38,263 bases of DNA from NCBI GenBank assembly GCA_017561935.1, contig JAFZBE010000040.1:1-38263 (forward strand), read 5' to 3'. A program made the position numbers and the translations under genes. The notes beneath the pieces are model-generated. The model saw only the letters and a program-made list of their open reading frames with translations, did not search any database and was not told where the DNA came from. Below, in pieces: positions 15,044-23,292 of this stretch; the first letter of the stretch is position 1; every line of letters begins with the position of its first letter. This stretch comes from Bacteroidales bacterium (GTDB taxonomy: Bacteria > Bacteroidota > Bacteroidia > Bacteroidales > UBA3663).

Positions 15044-16441
15044 TTATTTCATTAGGTGGTTGATTGCATTTTGTGTCATGATCTCGATGTTCTTGTGGAA
15101 CTTCTCGGTGTAGCCGCCTTCGTAGGTGTAGGAATACCAGTCGTAGCAGCCTGAGCCGATACAGATGATGCCGCCCTTTCCATTGTTGGCGGGATACTCC
15201 CAGACTACGACGGCACCGTCGCCGCCTACGCCGAGCACCTTGCCGCCCGTACGGGCCTCCCATGCTGCATGGTCATCGTAGCCACCCCAGTCGGTGCCGA
15301 TGTGGTATTGGGCCGTGGAGTTGGTGATGTGATAACCTGCGTCGGTGCAATAGACCTCGTTGGCATCGTCGCCTGCGATCAGGTCCTGATAGAGCGGATG
15401 GTCGTTCTGACCCTCGAAGATACGGAAGCTCCAGGGACCGCCACAGAGCTCGGCGGCATCCTCGTTCTGTCCCCAGCAGTTGTTGGGAGTGGTCCACTCG
15501 TCGTCGCCTGTCACACCGATGAACGAAGGCAGGTTGGTGGCATAGCGTGTGAGGAACATCGAACCACCGTTCTCGTAGAACGAGCGCAGCTGGTTGCGGC
15601 TTTCGAGGGCATCGGTGGCCTTGGCCATGAAGACATCGTGACCGTCAACGCCGCCATCGACGTGGTAGTGCCACCAGATGACCTTGCACTCGGAGAGGTC
15701 GAGCGTTCCGGCACGAAGGTCGGCAAACGAGGCATAGAGCGAGTTGGCCACATTGCCGAGCATCCACTGGCAGGCTGTCTTGGCTTCGGGGTCGAGATCG
15801 TTCATCATCGGGGCGGAGCCGAGGAAGAGGGCTGCGGGCTTGCTGATGGCGATGACTGTGACGGTGTAGGTGCTCTCGGCCGAGTTGTTGGTCACCTTGT
15901 AGGTGACGGGCTGCGAGAAGTCCTGGGCGACGCCCGAGCCTGGGGTTACGGTGGCATTGGGGCTGATGGTGATGGTGGGCACCAGGCTGGTGATATCGAC
16001 CGAACCGGGAACATAGACGGTGATGGTCTTGGCCTCCTGGTCGATGGTGCCCTGATAGATATCGTTGATGACGAACTGCGTGATGCGAGCCTCGTCGTGG
16101 AGGACACTGAGTGTCCAGTTGAGGAACACGTCGCCGTTGACTACACTCAGCACCTTGGCTGCATCCATGTTGAGGGTTTCGCCCTGATGGATGTTGCAGG
16201 AGGCACCGTTGGAGAGGGTGAGTGCCGTGACCTGCATGGCAGATGTCGGATAGACTTCGGGCAGACGGACGAGGATGCTGCGCGAAGGAAGGTCGATGAT
16301 GCCGTCGTAGCTGTCGAGGGTGATGGCTTCGACCATGCAGTCGCCGTCGAGCTGGAGGTCGCTGACATTGTCGTCGGAACAGGCAGTCAGGCCGCAGATG
16401 ATGCAAAGAGCACCTATGAGGTTGAATATCTTGGTTTTCAT
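15044..16441 (-). CDS. surface glycan-binding lipoprotein, DUF4960-type
   Basis: The lipobox is LTAC (Cys21), followed by SDD. Residues ~25-200 hold Ig-like beta-sandwich repeats (one reads ITQFVINDIYQGTIDQ). The C-terminal ~260 residues resemble DUF4960, seen in the levan-binding protein BT1761. It has many aromatic residues (WWHYH, WYSYTY) that could stack on sugar rings. It sits at the SusE-like position, 24 nt after susD, in the order C-D-binding protein-GH32. The likely role is binding fructan at the cell surface and feeding the SusCD pore. The family assignment is from memory of the locus. Confidence 0.8.
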   Translation of the reverse strand: MKTKIFNLIGALCIICGLTACSDDNVSDLQLDGDCMVEAITLDSYDGIIDLPSRSILVRLPEVYPTSAMQVTALTLSNGASCNIHQGETLNMDAAKVLSVVNGDVFLNWTLSVLHDEARITQFVINDIYQGTIDQEAKTITVYVPGSVDITSLVPTITISPNATVTPGSGVAQDFSQPVTYKVTNNSAESTYTVTVIAISKPAALFLGSAPMMNDLDPEAKTACQWMLGNVANSLYASFADLRAGTLDLSECKVIWWHYHVDGGVDGHDVFMAKATDALESRNQLRSFYENGGSMFLTRYATNLPSFIGVTGDDEWTTPNNCWGQNEDAAELCGGPWSFRIFEGQNDHPLYQDLIAGDDANEVYCTDAGYHITNSTAQYHIGTDWGGYDDHAAWEARTGGKVLGVGGDGAVVVWEYPANNGKGGIICIGSGCYDWYSYTYEGGYTEKFHKNIEIMTQNAINHLMK

Positions 16442-16465
16442 ATCTTTGTTGTCATTAATTGTTTT

Positions 16466-18196
16466 TTACCAGTTGCCTATGTTCTGAGTGTAGTGGCCGT
16501 TGGAGGCTGAGATCTGACTGAATGGGATGGGCAGGTACTCGTCCTTGTCGGTGGTGAAGTGGGCGCCTCCGTAGATGGCGCAGTTGTCGATCTCTTCGGC
16601 GTAGTACTTGTTGAGCACGGTGGCGGCATCGCCCCAGCGCACGAGGTCGAAGAAACGTTCGCATTCCATGCCGAGCTCGAGACGGCGCTCCATCTTGACG
16701 ATCCGAAGGGCTTCGTCCTTGGAATAGCTGCCCTTGTAGTTGGTGATATACATCTTCACGCCGTAGGTGTTGGGATAGTTGCCGATCATCTGTGTGCTGG
16801 AGGCTGCGCGGCTGCGGATACGGTTGACGAGGGTGATGGCCTGGTCGGCCTGACCGAGTTGCGCGTATGCTTCGGCACGTTCGAGGAGGACGTCGGCATA
16901 GCGGAAGACGATGCGGTTCATCGAGCTGGCCCAGTAGCTGCCCTTGATGAGATAGCTGTCGATGAGTGCGGGATCGACGTTCTGCTTGAGCGAGACGTTG
17001 TAGCCATAGAGCCCGTTGGAACGGCTCCAGATGCTGGTCTCCTCCATCATGTAGTTGCGGTTGAACATATAGGGCAGGCCGGGGATGCCTACGGTGAGGA
17101 AGAGACGGGGGTCGGCATTGTCGGAGGCCTTGTCGTAGTCGCGCTCGTTGAAGGTGTCGAGCAGCGGCAGACCGTCGGCACCGGTGCGGTAGGCATTGAC
17201 GAGGTTCTGCGAGGGCTTGTAGAAGTCGCAACCGCCATCGGTGGCACCTGGGATGTTGGGCGGGATGAGGCCGTAGCTCCAGTTGAGGTTGCCGTAGGTG
17301 GAGCCGTCGTTGCGCGAGTACTGGATGGCCCAGAGGCTCTCGCGGCCGTTCTCGTACTGCTCCTCGGGACGGAAGTTGTTATGCAGGTCGTCTTCGAGGC
17401 CGTAGTTGGTATAGAGGGCAGGATCGGAGAAACGGATGACGTTCTCGAGGTCGGTCTGGTTGATGGAGGTCACCTGGTTGCTGTTGGTGTCGTCCTGATG
17501 ATATGCCTTGTAAAGATAGACCTTGGCGAGGAACGCTGCTGCCGATGCCTTGGTGGGACGTCCCTTGTCGGCCTGTGTCTCGGGCAGTGTGTTGAAGGCT
17601 TCCATCAGGTCGTCGATGATGAGCTGCCAGCCTTCGTCGTTGCTGTAGGTGCGGTTGGAGAGCTCGTTGTATTCGTCGTAGGTGAGGTTCTCGTTGACGA
17701 CGAAGGGGATGTTCTTGAAGAGACGCTTGAGGAGGAAGTGTCCATAGGCACGCAGGAACTTCATTTCGGCCAGACGCTGCTGTTTCATGGCGTAGCTGTC
17801 GTCGGTCTCGTTGAGCAGGGCAATGGCGCTGTTGACACGCGAGAGGCTGTTGTAGAGGCGTACCCAGATGTCGTTGATGTTCCAGTTGGTGGTCAGCACG
17901 CCCTGCTGTACCTCGAGCTGATGGAAGACGTCGCCGTCGCTGGTGCCGCTGCCTCCCTTGTAGGCATCGTCGGAACGCACATCGAAGTTCCACATCGAGA
18001 ACGAGGAGTTGATGTCCTCGGCGGTTGTGAAGATGGCGTAGGCCGAAATAACCATCGCTTCGGCATTCTCGGGATCCTTGACCTGCTCGTCGCTGAGCGT
18101 GCTCTGCGGGATGTGCTCGTCGAGGAAGTCGGAACAAGCGGAGAACCCAAGGACAACCAGGCTTGCACAGATGATATTGAATATCTTAGATTTCAT
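16466..18196 (-). CDS. susD: SusD-like nutrient-binding lipoprotein
   Basis: The lid component of a SusCD glycan importer. The lipobox is FSAC (Cys21), followed by SDFLDE. The helical TPR-like core includes AEAYAQLGQADQAITLVNRI. The SusD/RagB C-terminal signature ERFFDLVRWGD is clear. At 576 aa the length is normal. It follows susC by 15 nt and precedes the binding-protein gene, all in one operon. Confidence 0.95.
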   Translation of the reverse strand: MKSKIFNIICASLVVLGFSACSDFLDEHIPQSTLSDEQVKDPENAEAMVISAYAIFTTAEDINSSFSMWNFDVRSDDAYKGGSGTSDGDVFHQLEVQQGVLTTNWNINDIWVRLYNSLSRVNSAIALLNETDDSYAMKQQRLAEMKFLRAYGHFLLKRLFKNIPFVVNENLTYDEYNELSNRTYSNDEGWQLIIDDLMEAFNTLPETQADKGRPTKASAAAFLAKVYLYKAYHQDDTNSNQVTSINQTDLENVIRFSDPALYTNYGLEDDLHNNFRPEEQYENGRESLWAIQYSRNDGSTYGNLNWSYGLIPPNIPGATDGGCDFYKPSQNLVNAYRTGADGLPLLDTFNERDYDKASDNADPRLFLTVGIPGLPYMFNRNYMMEETSIWSRSNGLYGYNVSLKQNVDPALIDSYLIKGSYWASSMNRIVFRYADVLLERAEAYAQLGQADQAITLVNRIRSRAASSTQMIGNYPNTYGVKMYITNYKGSYSKDEALRIVKMERRLELGMECERFFDLVRWGDAATVLNKYYAEEIDNCAIYGGAHFTTDKDEYLPIPFSQISASNGHYTQNIGNW

Positions 18197-18211
18197 AACT
18201 TTATATGCTTT

Positions 18212-21200
18212 TTAGAATGATACATTGATACCGAAGGTGATGTTTAGAGGGATTGGATAGCCGTAGTTGGCATTCTCAGGATCGACGCCTGTGAAGTTCC
18301 TGCTGCTGATGGTGAGCAGGTTCTGGGCGGAGAGATACATGCGGAGACGCTCGGCAAAGAGCTTGTCGCATACCTTCTTGGGCATGTTGAAGCCCAACTG
18401 GATGGTGCGTAGCTTGGCAAACGAGCCGTTCTCGACGAAGTAGGTGCTGACGCGCTTCTCGTTGTTGTTGTCCATCGTGCTGATGGCCGGGATATTGGAG
18501 CTGTTGTTCATTGGTGTCCAGGCATCGAGCAGGCGGCGGCCCTTGTTGAGGTTGGAGATGTTGAGGCCACTCCAGAGGTCGGTTTCCTTCTTGAGGTCGC
18601 TGATGACATCGACACCCTGTACGCCCTGCCAGAACATGGTGAAGTCGAAGTTCTTGTACTGCAGGTAGATGTTGAGGCCCCATGTGAAGTCGGGTGTCGG
18701 GTCGTAGATCCACTGCTGGTCGGACTCGTTGATGACGCCGTCGCCGTTGAGGTCCTTCCAGCGGATGCGTCCGAGGCCTGCGCCGTTCTGGGTGGCGTGG
18801 TTGTCGATCTCGTCCTGGCTTTTGAAGATGCCGTCATAGACATATCCTACCTGCGAGTACATGGGGTGATTGACGACGCTCTCGACACCGTTTCCACCGA
18901 ATGTGCCGTTGGCGGCGATGGTTTCGGGCAGTTTGGTCACCTTGTTGCGATAGGTGCCGATGTTGCCTGATAGGTCGTACTGGAAATCGCCGATATCGCC
19001 GCGATAGCCGATGTTGAACTCGATACCCTTGTTCTCAACTTCACCGGCATTGATCCACTGGCTGGAGCCTTCGCCCATCACGCCGATGCCCGGCATATAG
19101 ACCAGGATGTCGTTGGTCTTCTTGAAGTACCATTCGAGCGAACCGTAGATTGAGCTGCGGAGGATGCCGAAATCGACACCGAGGTTGGTCTGTGTGGTGG
19201 TCTCCCACTTGAGGTCGTCGTTGCCGAGCTGGTTGCGCTTGAAGCCGCTGGGCAGTGTCTGGCCGCCGTTGGTGCCTGCAATATCGTAGCTGGTGCCATA
19301 GCTCTGTCCGCCGAAGTTGGCCTCGCCATAGTTGCTCTCGTAGAGGGTATAGCGTGCGATGTTGGAGATCTCCTGGTTGCCGGTCTGTCCCCAGCTGGCG
19401 CGCAGCTTCAGGTTGTCGAGCCACTTGATGCCCTTGAGGAACTTCTCTTCGTTGATGCGCCATCCGGCACTTACCGAGGGGAAGATACCGTAGCGGTTGT
19501 TCTTGCCGAAACGGCTGCTGCCGTCGTAACGCATGGTGAGACTGAGGAGGTAGCGGTCGGCGAAGTTGTAGTTCACTTTGCCGAAGTAGGATACCAACGT
19601 GTAGCCTTCGCCCGAACCGTATGCCTCGGCCTCGCCTACACCGGCATTGGGCCACATGTAGTCGGTGGTGAGCACGGCGTAGTCGAACTTCTTGCCGCTA
19701 AACCAGACGTCATCCTCACGGTTGATCTCGGTGCCGACCATGGCATCGGCACGATGCAGACCGCGCTCGATGTTGTAGGTGGCGATGGCGTTCCACATCC
19801 ACTTGGTCCAATGTTCCTGCTTGGCTTCGACGGCATTGGTGGCGTTGGCCACGGTACCCTCGGTGATGGGGTAGGTGAAGATGCGCTGCTGCTTCTGGGC
19901 GTAGTCGATACCGAAGGTGGTCTTGATGTTGAAGTCCTTCACTGGATTGATGTTGAGGAACACGTCGCCGAAGGTGCGCCAGTAGGTGTAGCGGTTGTCG
20001 CTGTTGCGTTCGAGGCGAGCCACTGGATTCTCGCGGTCGGGATAACCGCCTACTGGACCTGCATATTTTCCTTCGGAGGTATAGACGGGCAGTGAAGGAT
20101 TGAACTGGAGCACATTCTGGAGGAATCCACCGGGAGCTGTCACCTCGCTGGTGCGGTTGAGGGTGAAGTGCTCGCCTACGGTCAGGAGGTTCCTGTCGGC
20201 CAGCTTGATGAGCTTGTAGTCGGAGTTCATGCGGGCGGAGTAGCGTTCGAAGTCGCTGCTCTCGATGATGCCCTTGTTCTTATAGTATCCCAGCGAGAAG
20301 AACGAGGTGCCGCGTTCGGAGCCGTTGCTCAGCGACACGTTGTATTGCTGGATGAGACCGTTGCGGGTGGTCTGGTCGAACCAGTCGGTGTCGGCAGCGG
20401 GCGTGGTGCCTGCAGCATCGAGATACTTGTTCATGCTGATGCCGTTGAGCACGGGCTGTCCCTGCGCGTTGTAGGTCCAATCGTATTTGTATCCCAAGCC
20501 GTTGCTGTTGGGGTCGAGGCCGTCGTTGACGTAGCCCTGCCACATCACTTGTCCGAATTCCTCGGCATTGAGCACCTCCATCTTGTGGGTATAGGCCTGG
20601 AGAGCGACGCTGAGGTCGAAGTCGATGCGTGTCTTGCCTTCCTTTCCACGCTTGGTGGTGATGATGATCACGCCATTGGCGGCACGGCTACCGTAGATGC
20701 TTGCCGAGGCGGCATCCTTGAGCACCTGGATGCTCTCGATGTCGTTGCCGTTGAGCTCATGCATGCCTGCCTTGGTGGGCACACCGTCGATGATGTAGAG
20801 CGGGTCGTTGTTGTTCAGGGTACCGATACCACGGATGCGTACGGTTGCATTGCCCGAGGGCGAGCCGTCGGCCGAGATGTTCATGCCGGGCACGCGACCC
20901 TGCATGGCCTTGATGGGGTTGTTTTCGTTCTGCTTGGCAAGGTCGGTGGGTGACACTACCGATACGGCGCCCGTGAGGTCGGACTTGCGCTGGGTGGTGT
21001 AACCGGTTACTACCACTTCCTCGACCATGAGCAGGTCGTCCTTTAGAATGACCTTCATGCCATTCTCGGCGGGCAGCTCCTGCGTGAGATAACCGATGAA
21101 CGAGAAGACCAGCGTCTTGCCGGTTTCGACACTTAACGTGAAATTGCCGTCGAAATCGGTGATGGTTCCGTTCGATGTTCCTTTTTCCAAGACTGTGGCA

Positions 21201-21319
21201 CCGATGACCGTTTCACCTGTCGCATCGACCACAGTACCACTGATCTCCTTCTGCGCGTAAACTAATGTACATGCGAAGGCGAGCATGAGGCTCAGTAGCA
21301 ATCGTTTTGTCTGTTTCAT
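18212..21319 (-). CDS. susC: SusC-like TonB-dependent transporter
   Basis: The outer-membrane pore of the operon's glycan importer, powered through TonB. The signal peptide (to about residue 22, VYAQ) is followed by a carboxypeptidase-regulatory-like domain (~24-105). The TonB-box region EEVVVTGYTTQ and the plug follow, with the SusC signatures PLYIIDGVP, IQVLKDAASASIYG and SRAANGVIIITTKRG. The rest is a 22-strand-type barrel ending in Phe. At 1035 aa it is full length. It is the first gene of the operon. Confidence 0.96.
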   Translation of the reverse strand: MKQTKRLLLSLMLAFACTLVYAQKEISGTVVDATGETVIGATVLEKGTSNGTITDFDGNFTLSVETGKTLVFSFIGYLTQELPAENGMKVILKDDLLMVEEVVVTGYTTQRKSDLTGAVSVVSPTDLAKQNENNPIKAMQGRVPGMNISADGSPSGNATVRIRGIGTLNNNDPLYIIDGVPTKAGMHELNGNDIESIQVLKDAASASIYGSRAANGVIIITTKRGKEGKTRIDFDLSVALQAYTHKMEVLNAEEFGQVMWQGYVNDGLDPNSNGLGYKYDWTYNAQGQPVLNGISMNKYLDAAGTTPAADTDWFDQTTRNGLIQQYNVSLSNGSERGTSFFSLGYYKNKGIIESSDFERYSARMNSDYKLIKLADRNLLTVGEHFTLNRTSEVTAPGGFLQNVLQFNPSLPVYTSEGKYAGPVGGYPDRENPVARLERNSDNRYTYWRTFGDVFLNINPVKDFNIKTTFGIDYAQKQQRIFTYPITEGTVANATNAVEAKQEHWTKWMWNAIATYNIERGLHRADAMVGTEINREDDVWFSGKKFDYAVLTTDYMWPNAGVGEAEAYGSGEGYTLVSYFGKVNYNFADRYLLSLTMRYDGSSRFGKNNRYGIFPSVSAGWRINEEKFLKGIKWLDNLKLRASWGQTGNQEISNIARYTLYESNYGEANFGGQSYGTSYDIAGTNGGQTLPSGFKRNQLGNDDLKWETTTQTNLGVDFGILRSSIYGSLEWYFKKTNDILVYMPGIGVMGEGSSQWINAGEVENKGIEFNIGYRGDIGDFQYDLSGNIGTYRNKVTKLPETIAANGTFGGNGVESVVNHPMYSQVGYVYDGIFKSQDEIDNHATQNGAGLGRIRWKDLNGDGVINESDQQWIYDPTPDFTWGLNIYLQYKNFDFTMFWQGVQGVDVISDLKKETDLWSGLNISNLNKGRRLLDAWTPMNNSSNIPAISTMDNNNEKRVSTYFVENGSFAKLRTIQLGFNMPKKVCDKLFAERLRMYLSAQNLLTISSRNFTGVDPENANYGYPIPLNITFGINVSF

Positions 21320-21366
21320 TTACTTGATTCGTTTGGGTTCGTACTATTGTTCGTTTTTTTCTGCTG

Positions 21367-21474
21367 CAAAGGTACGCACAATAATTGAGCCCGAATATAA
21401 TAAATCGTTCATACTGCTTGCAAAAATGTTGCATGTAACAATCTTGAACTATAAAGTCAATTTTGTTGACAACA
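21367..21474 (-). promoter_or_regulatory. susC promoter and candidate operator region
   Basis: The -7 box TACCTTTG (21374-21367, minus strand) lies about 48 bp upstream of susC. There is only TTCG where TTTG would be expected, so the promoter looks activator-dependent. Upstream are two dyads with the same half-sites: TGTT-N6-AACA (21427-21440) and TGTTGACAACA (21464-21474). They are candidate binding sites for the AraC-type regulator; this is inference. Confidence 0.5.
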
Positions 21475-21513
21475 TTCAAATAGTTTTTTAGTTTTGCATC
21501 TACGAAACTATTA

Positions 21514-21657
21514 GGGAGTTATCGGGAGTAAACGGGAGTTAACAGGATTTTAGCCTGTGGAGTTAACGGACGAATGTACTGTTGGAACCTTTTTTCGACA
21601 GGCGAAAGTAACGTCCGTTAACTCCCGCTAACTCCCATTAACTCCTGTTTACTCCCC
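21514..21657. repeat. large inverted repeat of 10-bp GGGAGTTAAC units
   Basis: GGGAGT(T/A) begins at 21514, 21524 and 21534 and GGAGTTAACGGACG at 21559. The complementary ACTCC(C/T) units begin at 21621, 21631, 21641 and 21651 after CGTCCGTTA. Each arm thus has four near-identical 10-bp units in helical phase, and the arms can pair in several registers. The innermost match CGTCCGTTAACTCC is exact. It fills the spacer between the regulator gene and the susC promoter region. Confidence 0.8.
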
Positions 21658-21660
21658 TAT

Positions 21661-21700
21661 ATCAACAAGTTGAGCAAATGCGAAACTTGTTGATTTTTTT
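21661..21700 (+). terminator. terminator-like hairpin
   Basis: ATCAACAAGTT (21661-21671) pairs perfectly with AACTTGTTGAT (21684-21694) and is followed by seven T on the plus strand. On the minus strand, where the regulator gene ends at 21724, there is no T-run after it. It would stop plus-strand transcription, although no plus gene is seen, and may slow minus-strand read-through. Confidence 0.5.
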
Positions 21701-21723
21701 AAAACAATCAAAAAAAGGGCAGA

Positions 21724-23274
21724 TTATTGTTCTGCCCTTACGTCGGTCGGATATTTTCCGAATTGTTTCTTAAAACAGCTTGAGAAATAGCCAGGTGTTC
21801 CGAACCCCACCTCGTAAGCAATCTCGTTTACGGTAAGATTGGTGGTGGTCAGCAGCATGTAGCCTCGTTGCAGGCGCATCTGCCTTAGGAGTTCGACGGG
21901 TGTCTGGCCGGTGATGGCCTTCACCTTGCGATAGAGTTGTACGCGACTCAACCCCATCTCTTCGCCAAGGTCTTCCATCTTCAGATTGGGGTTGGACATG
22001 TTCTTGCGAATGGCCTCGTTGAGTGATTCGGCGAAGATGGTATCTTGCGAACGTGGTTCGGGTGTTCCTTCGGGAGGTGTCTCGAACACCTGACGCAGGA
22101 TGCGGCTATCGGCATTGGTATAAAACAGCGTCTCTTCGATATTCAGCGCCTGTCGTTGCCGGATGGCGCGGCGTGTCTGCACATAGGCGCGCCAAATCAT
22201 GATGACAGCCACAATCAGCAGGACTATACACACGAAACTGCCGATCAGGACCTTGCGTTGGGTGTTGTAGAGACCGAAATAGGCCTCCAGCTTGTCTTGT
22301 ATAGTCACCATGTGGTCGTTCTGCCGCATCAGTTCAGTCGATTCCATTGCCACCAGATCCACGTTCTCGGGCGTGACCACAAAGCCAAGCATCGGATTGT
22401 CGCGTTCGAAAGGTTTGCCGGAAAGAATATCGATCGCCAGTCGGATGATCTTCTCGCCGTGGGTGGGATAGAAGTAGGTGCCCACCTGATGACCGAACTG
22501 CACATACTCCAATCCCTCGCCAGGCATACCGTCGATCCCTAAGATCTTGATGCGACCTTCGACGCCCTGTTCGACCACCGCCTTATAGACACCTGTCGCC
22601 ATGCCGTCGTTGTGACAAAACACGATGTCGGGCAGACGGCCTGTCTGGATCTGATCGGTCACAATGCGGCAGGCACCATCGCTCGACCAGTCGCTTTGCC
22701 GGCAGACATACTCTATGCCTGACAACCCCTCCATCGCCTCGGCGAAACCACGATGGCGTTCCTGGGCGGGGGTGCTGTTCATAGAACCGGTAATCTCCAT
22801 CACCATCGTCTTTCCGTTCGTGGCTTGCTGGCTCATGTCACGGACAATCGATGCGACGTATTGTCCCACAATCAATCCTGCCTCGACATTGTTGCCACCG
22901 ATGAAGGCCGTATAGTCGGCACTGGTCTTGCGATCGAAACAGATGACGGGGATGCCGGCGCTGAGTACGCGAGCGATGGCCTCGTTGATGACCTGTGTGT
23001 CCTCGTTGGGGGCCACTACCAGCAGGTCGATGCCAGCCTGAGCCAGGCTATCGATCTGATGGGCCTGCAATGCGGAGTCGTCGAAAGCATTGGCGATATT
23101 CACCTTGACATCGTGCTCGTAAAGGTGCTGGGCAGCGAGCATCTCCTGATTGACCTTTTCGCGCCAACGACCTTTTGAGCACTGCGCTACACCTATTCTG
23201 TATGGTTTCCTGCTGTCGGTGCAAGAAGTCAGTGCAACCAATGCGGCTATCAATAATAGTAGAATCCTACGCAT
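21724..23274 (-). CDS. transmembrane sugar-sensor / AraC regulator without kinase
   Basis: The N-terminal signal ends in a lipobox-like LTSC (Cys18). Residues ~24-310 are a type I periplasmic-binding domain (YRIGVAQCSKGRW, VVAPNEDT, VICFDRKT, FCHNDGMATGVY, ILGIDGMPGEG), as in LacI-type sugar sensors. One membrane segment lies at about 338-361. An AraC-type double helix-turn-helix is at about 410-512 (GLSRVQLYRKVKAITGQTP, VNEIAYEVGFGTPGYFSS). The sensor resembles that of the fructose-binding hybrid two-component regulator BT1754, but kinase and receiver domains are absent. It probably controls the adjacent fructan operon. It starts 18 nt after the RING gene with no promoter visible between them. 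Confidence 0.88.
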   Translation of the reverse strand: MRRILLLLIAALVALTSCTDSRKPYRIGVAQCSKGRWREKVNQEMLAAQHLYEHDVKVNIANAFDDSALQAHQIDSLAQAGIDLLVVAPNEDTQVINEAIARVLSAGIPVICFDRKTSADYTAFIGGNNVEAGLIVGQYVASIVRDMSQQATNGKTMVMEITGSMNSTPAQERHRGFAEAMEGLSGIEYVCRQSDWSSDGACRIVTDQIQTGRLPDIVFCHNDGMATGVYKAVVEQGVEGRIKILGIDGMPGEGLEYVQFGHQVGTYFYPTHGEKIIRLAIDILSGKPFERDNPMLGFVVTPENVDLVAMESTELMRQNDHMVTIQDKLEAYFGLYNTQRKVLIGSFVCIVLLIVAVIMIWRAYVQTRRAIRQRQALNIEETLFYTNADSRILRQVFETPPEGTPEPRSQDTIFAESLNEAIRKNMSNPNLKMEDLGEEMGLSRVQLYRKVKAITGQTPVELLRQMRLQRGYMLLTTTNLTVNEIAYEVGFGTPGYFSSCFKKQFGKYPTDVRAEQ

Positions 23275-23292
23275 AGTATGGAAAAGGATGTG

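Noticed and set aside
21724..23274. Complete hybrid two-component regulator
   Set aside because: No histidine kinase H-box, ATPase or receiver motifs lie between the membrane segment and the AraC domain; the linker is only about 50 residues.
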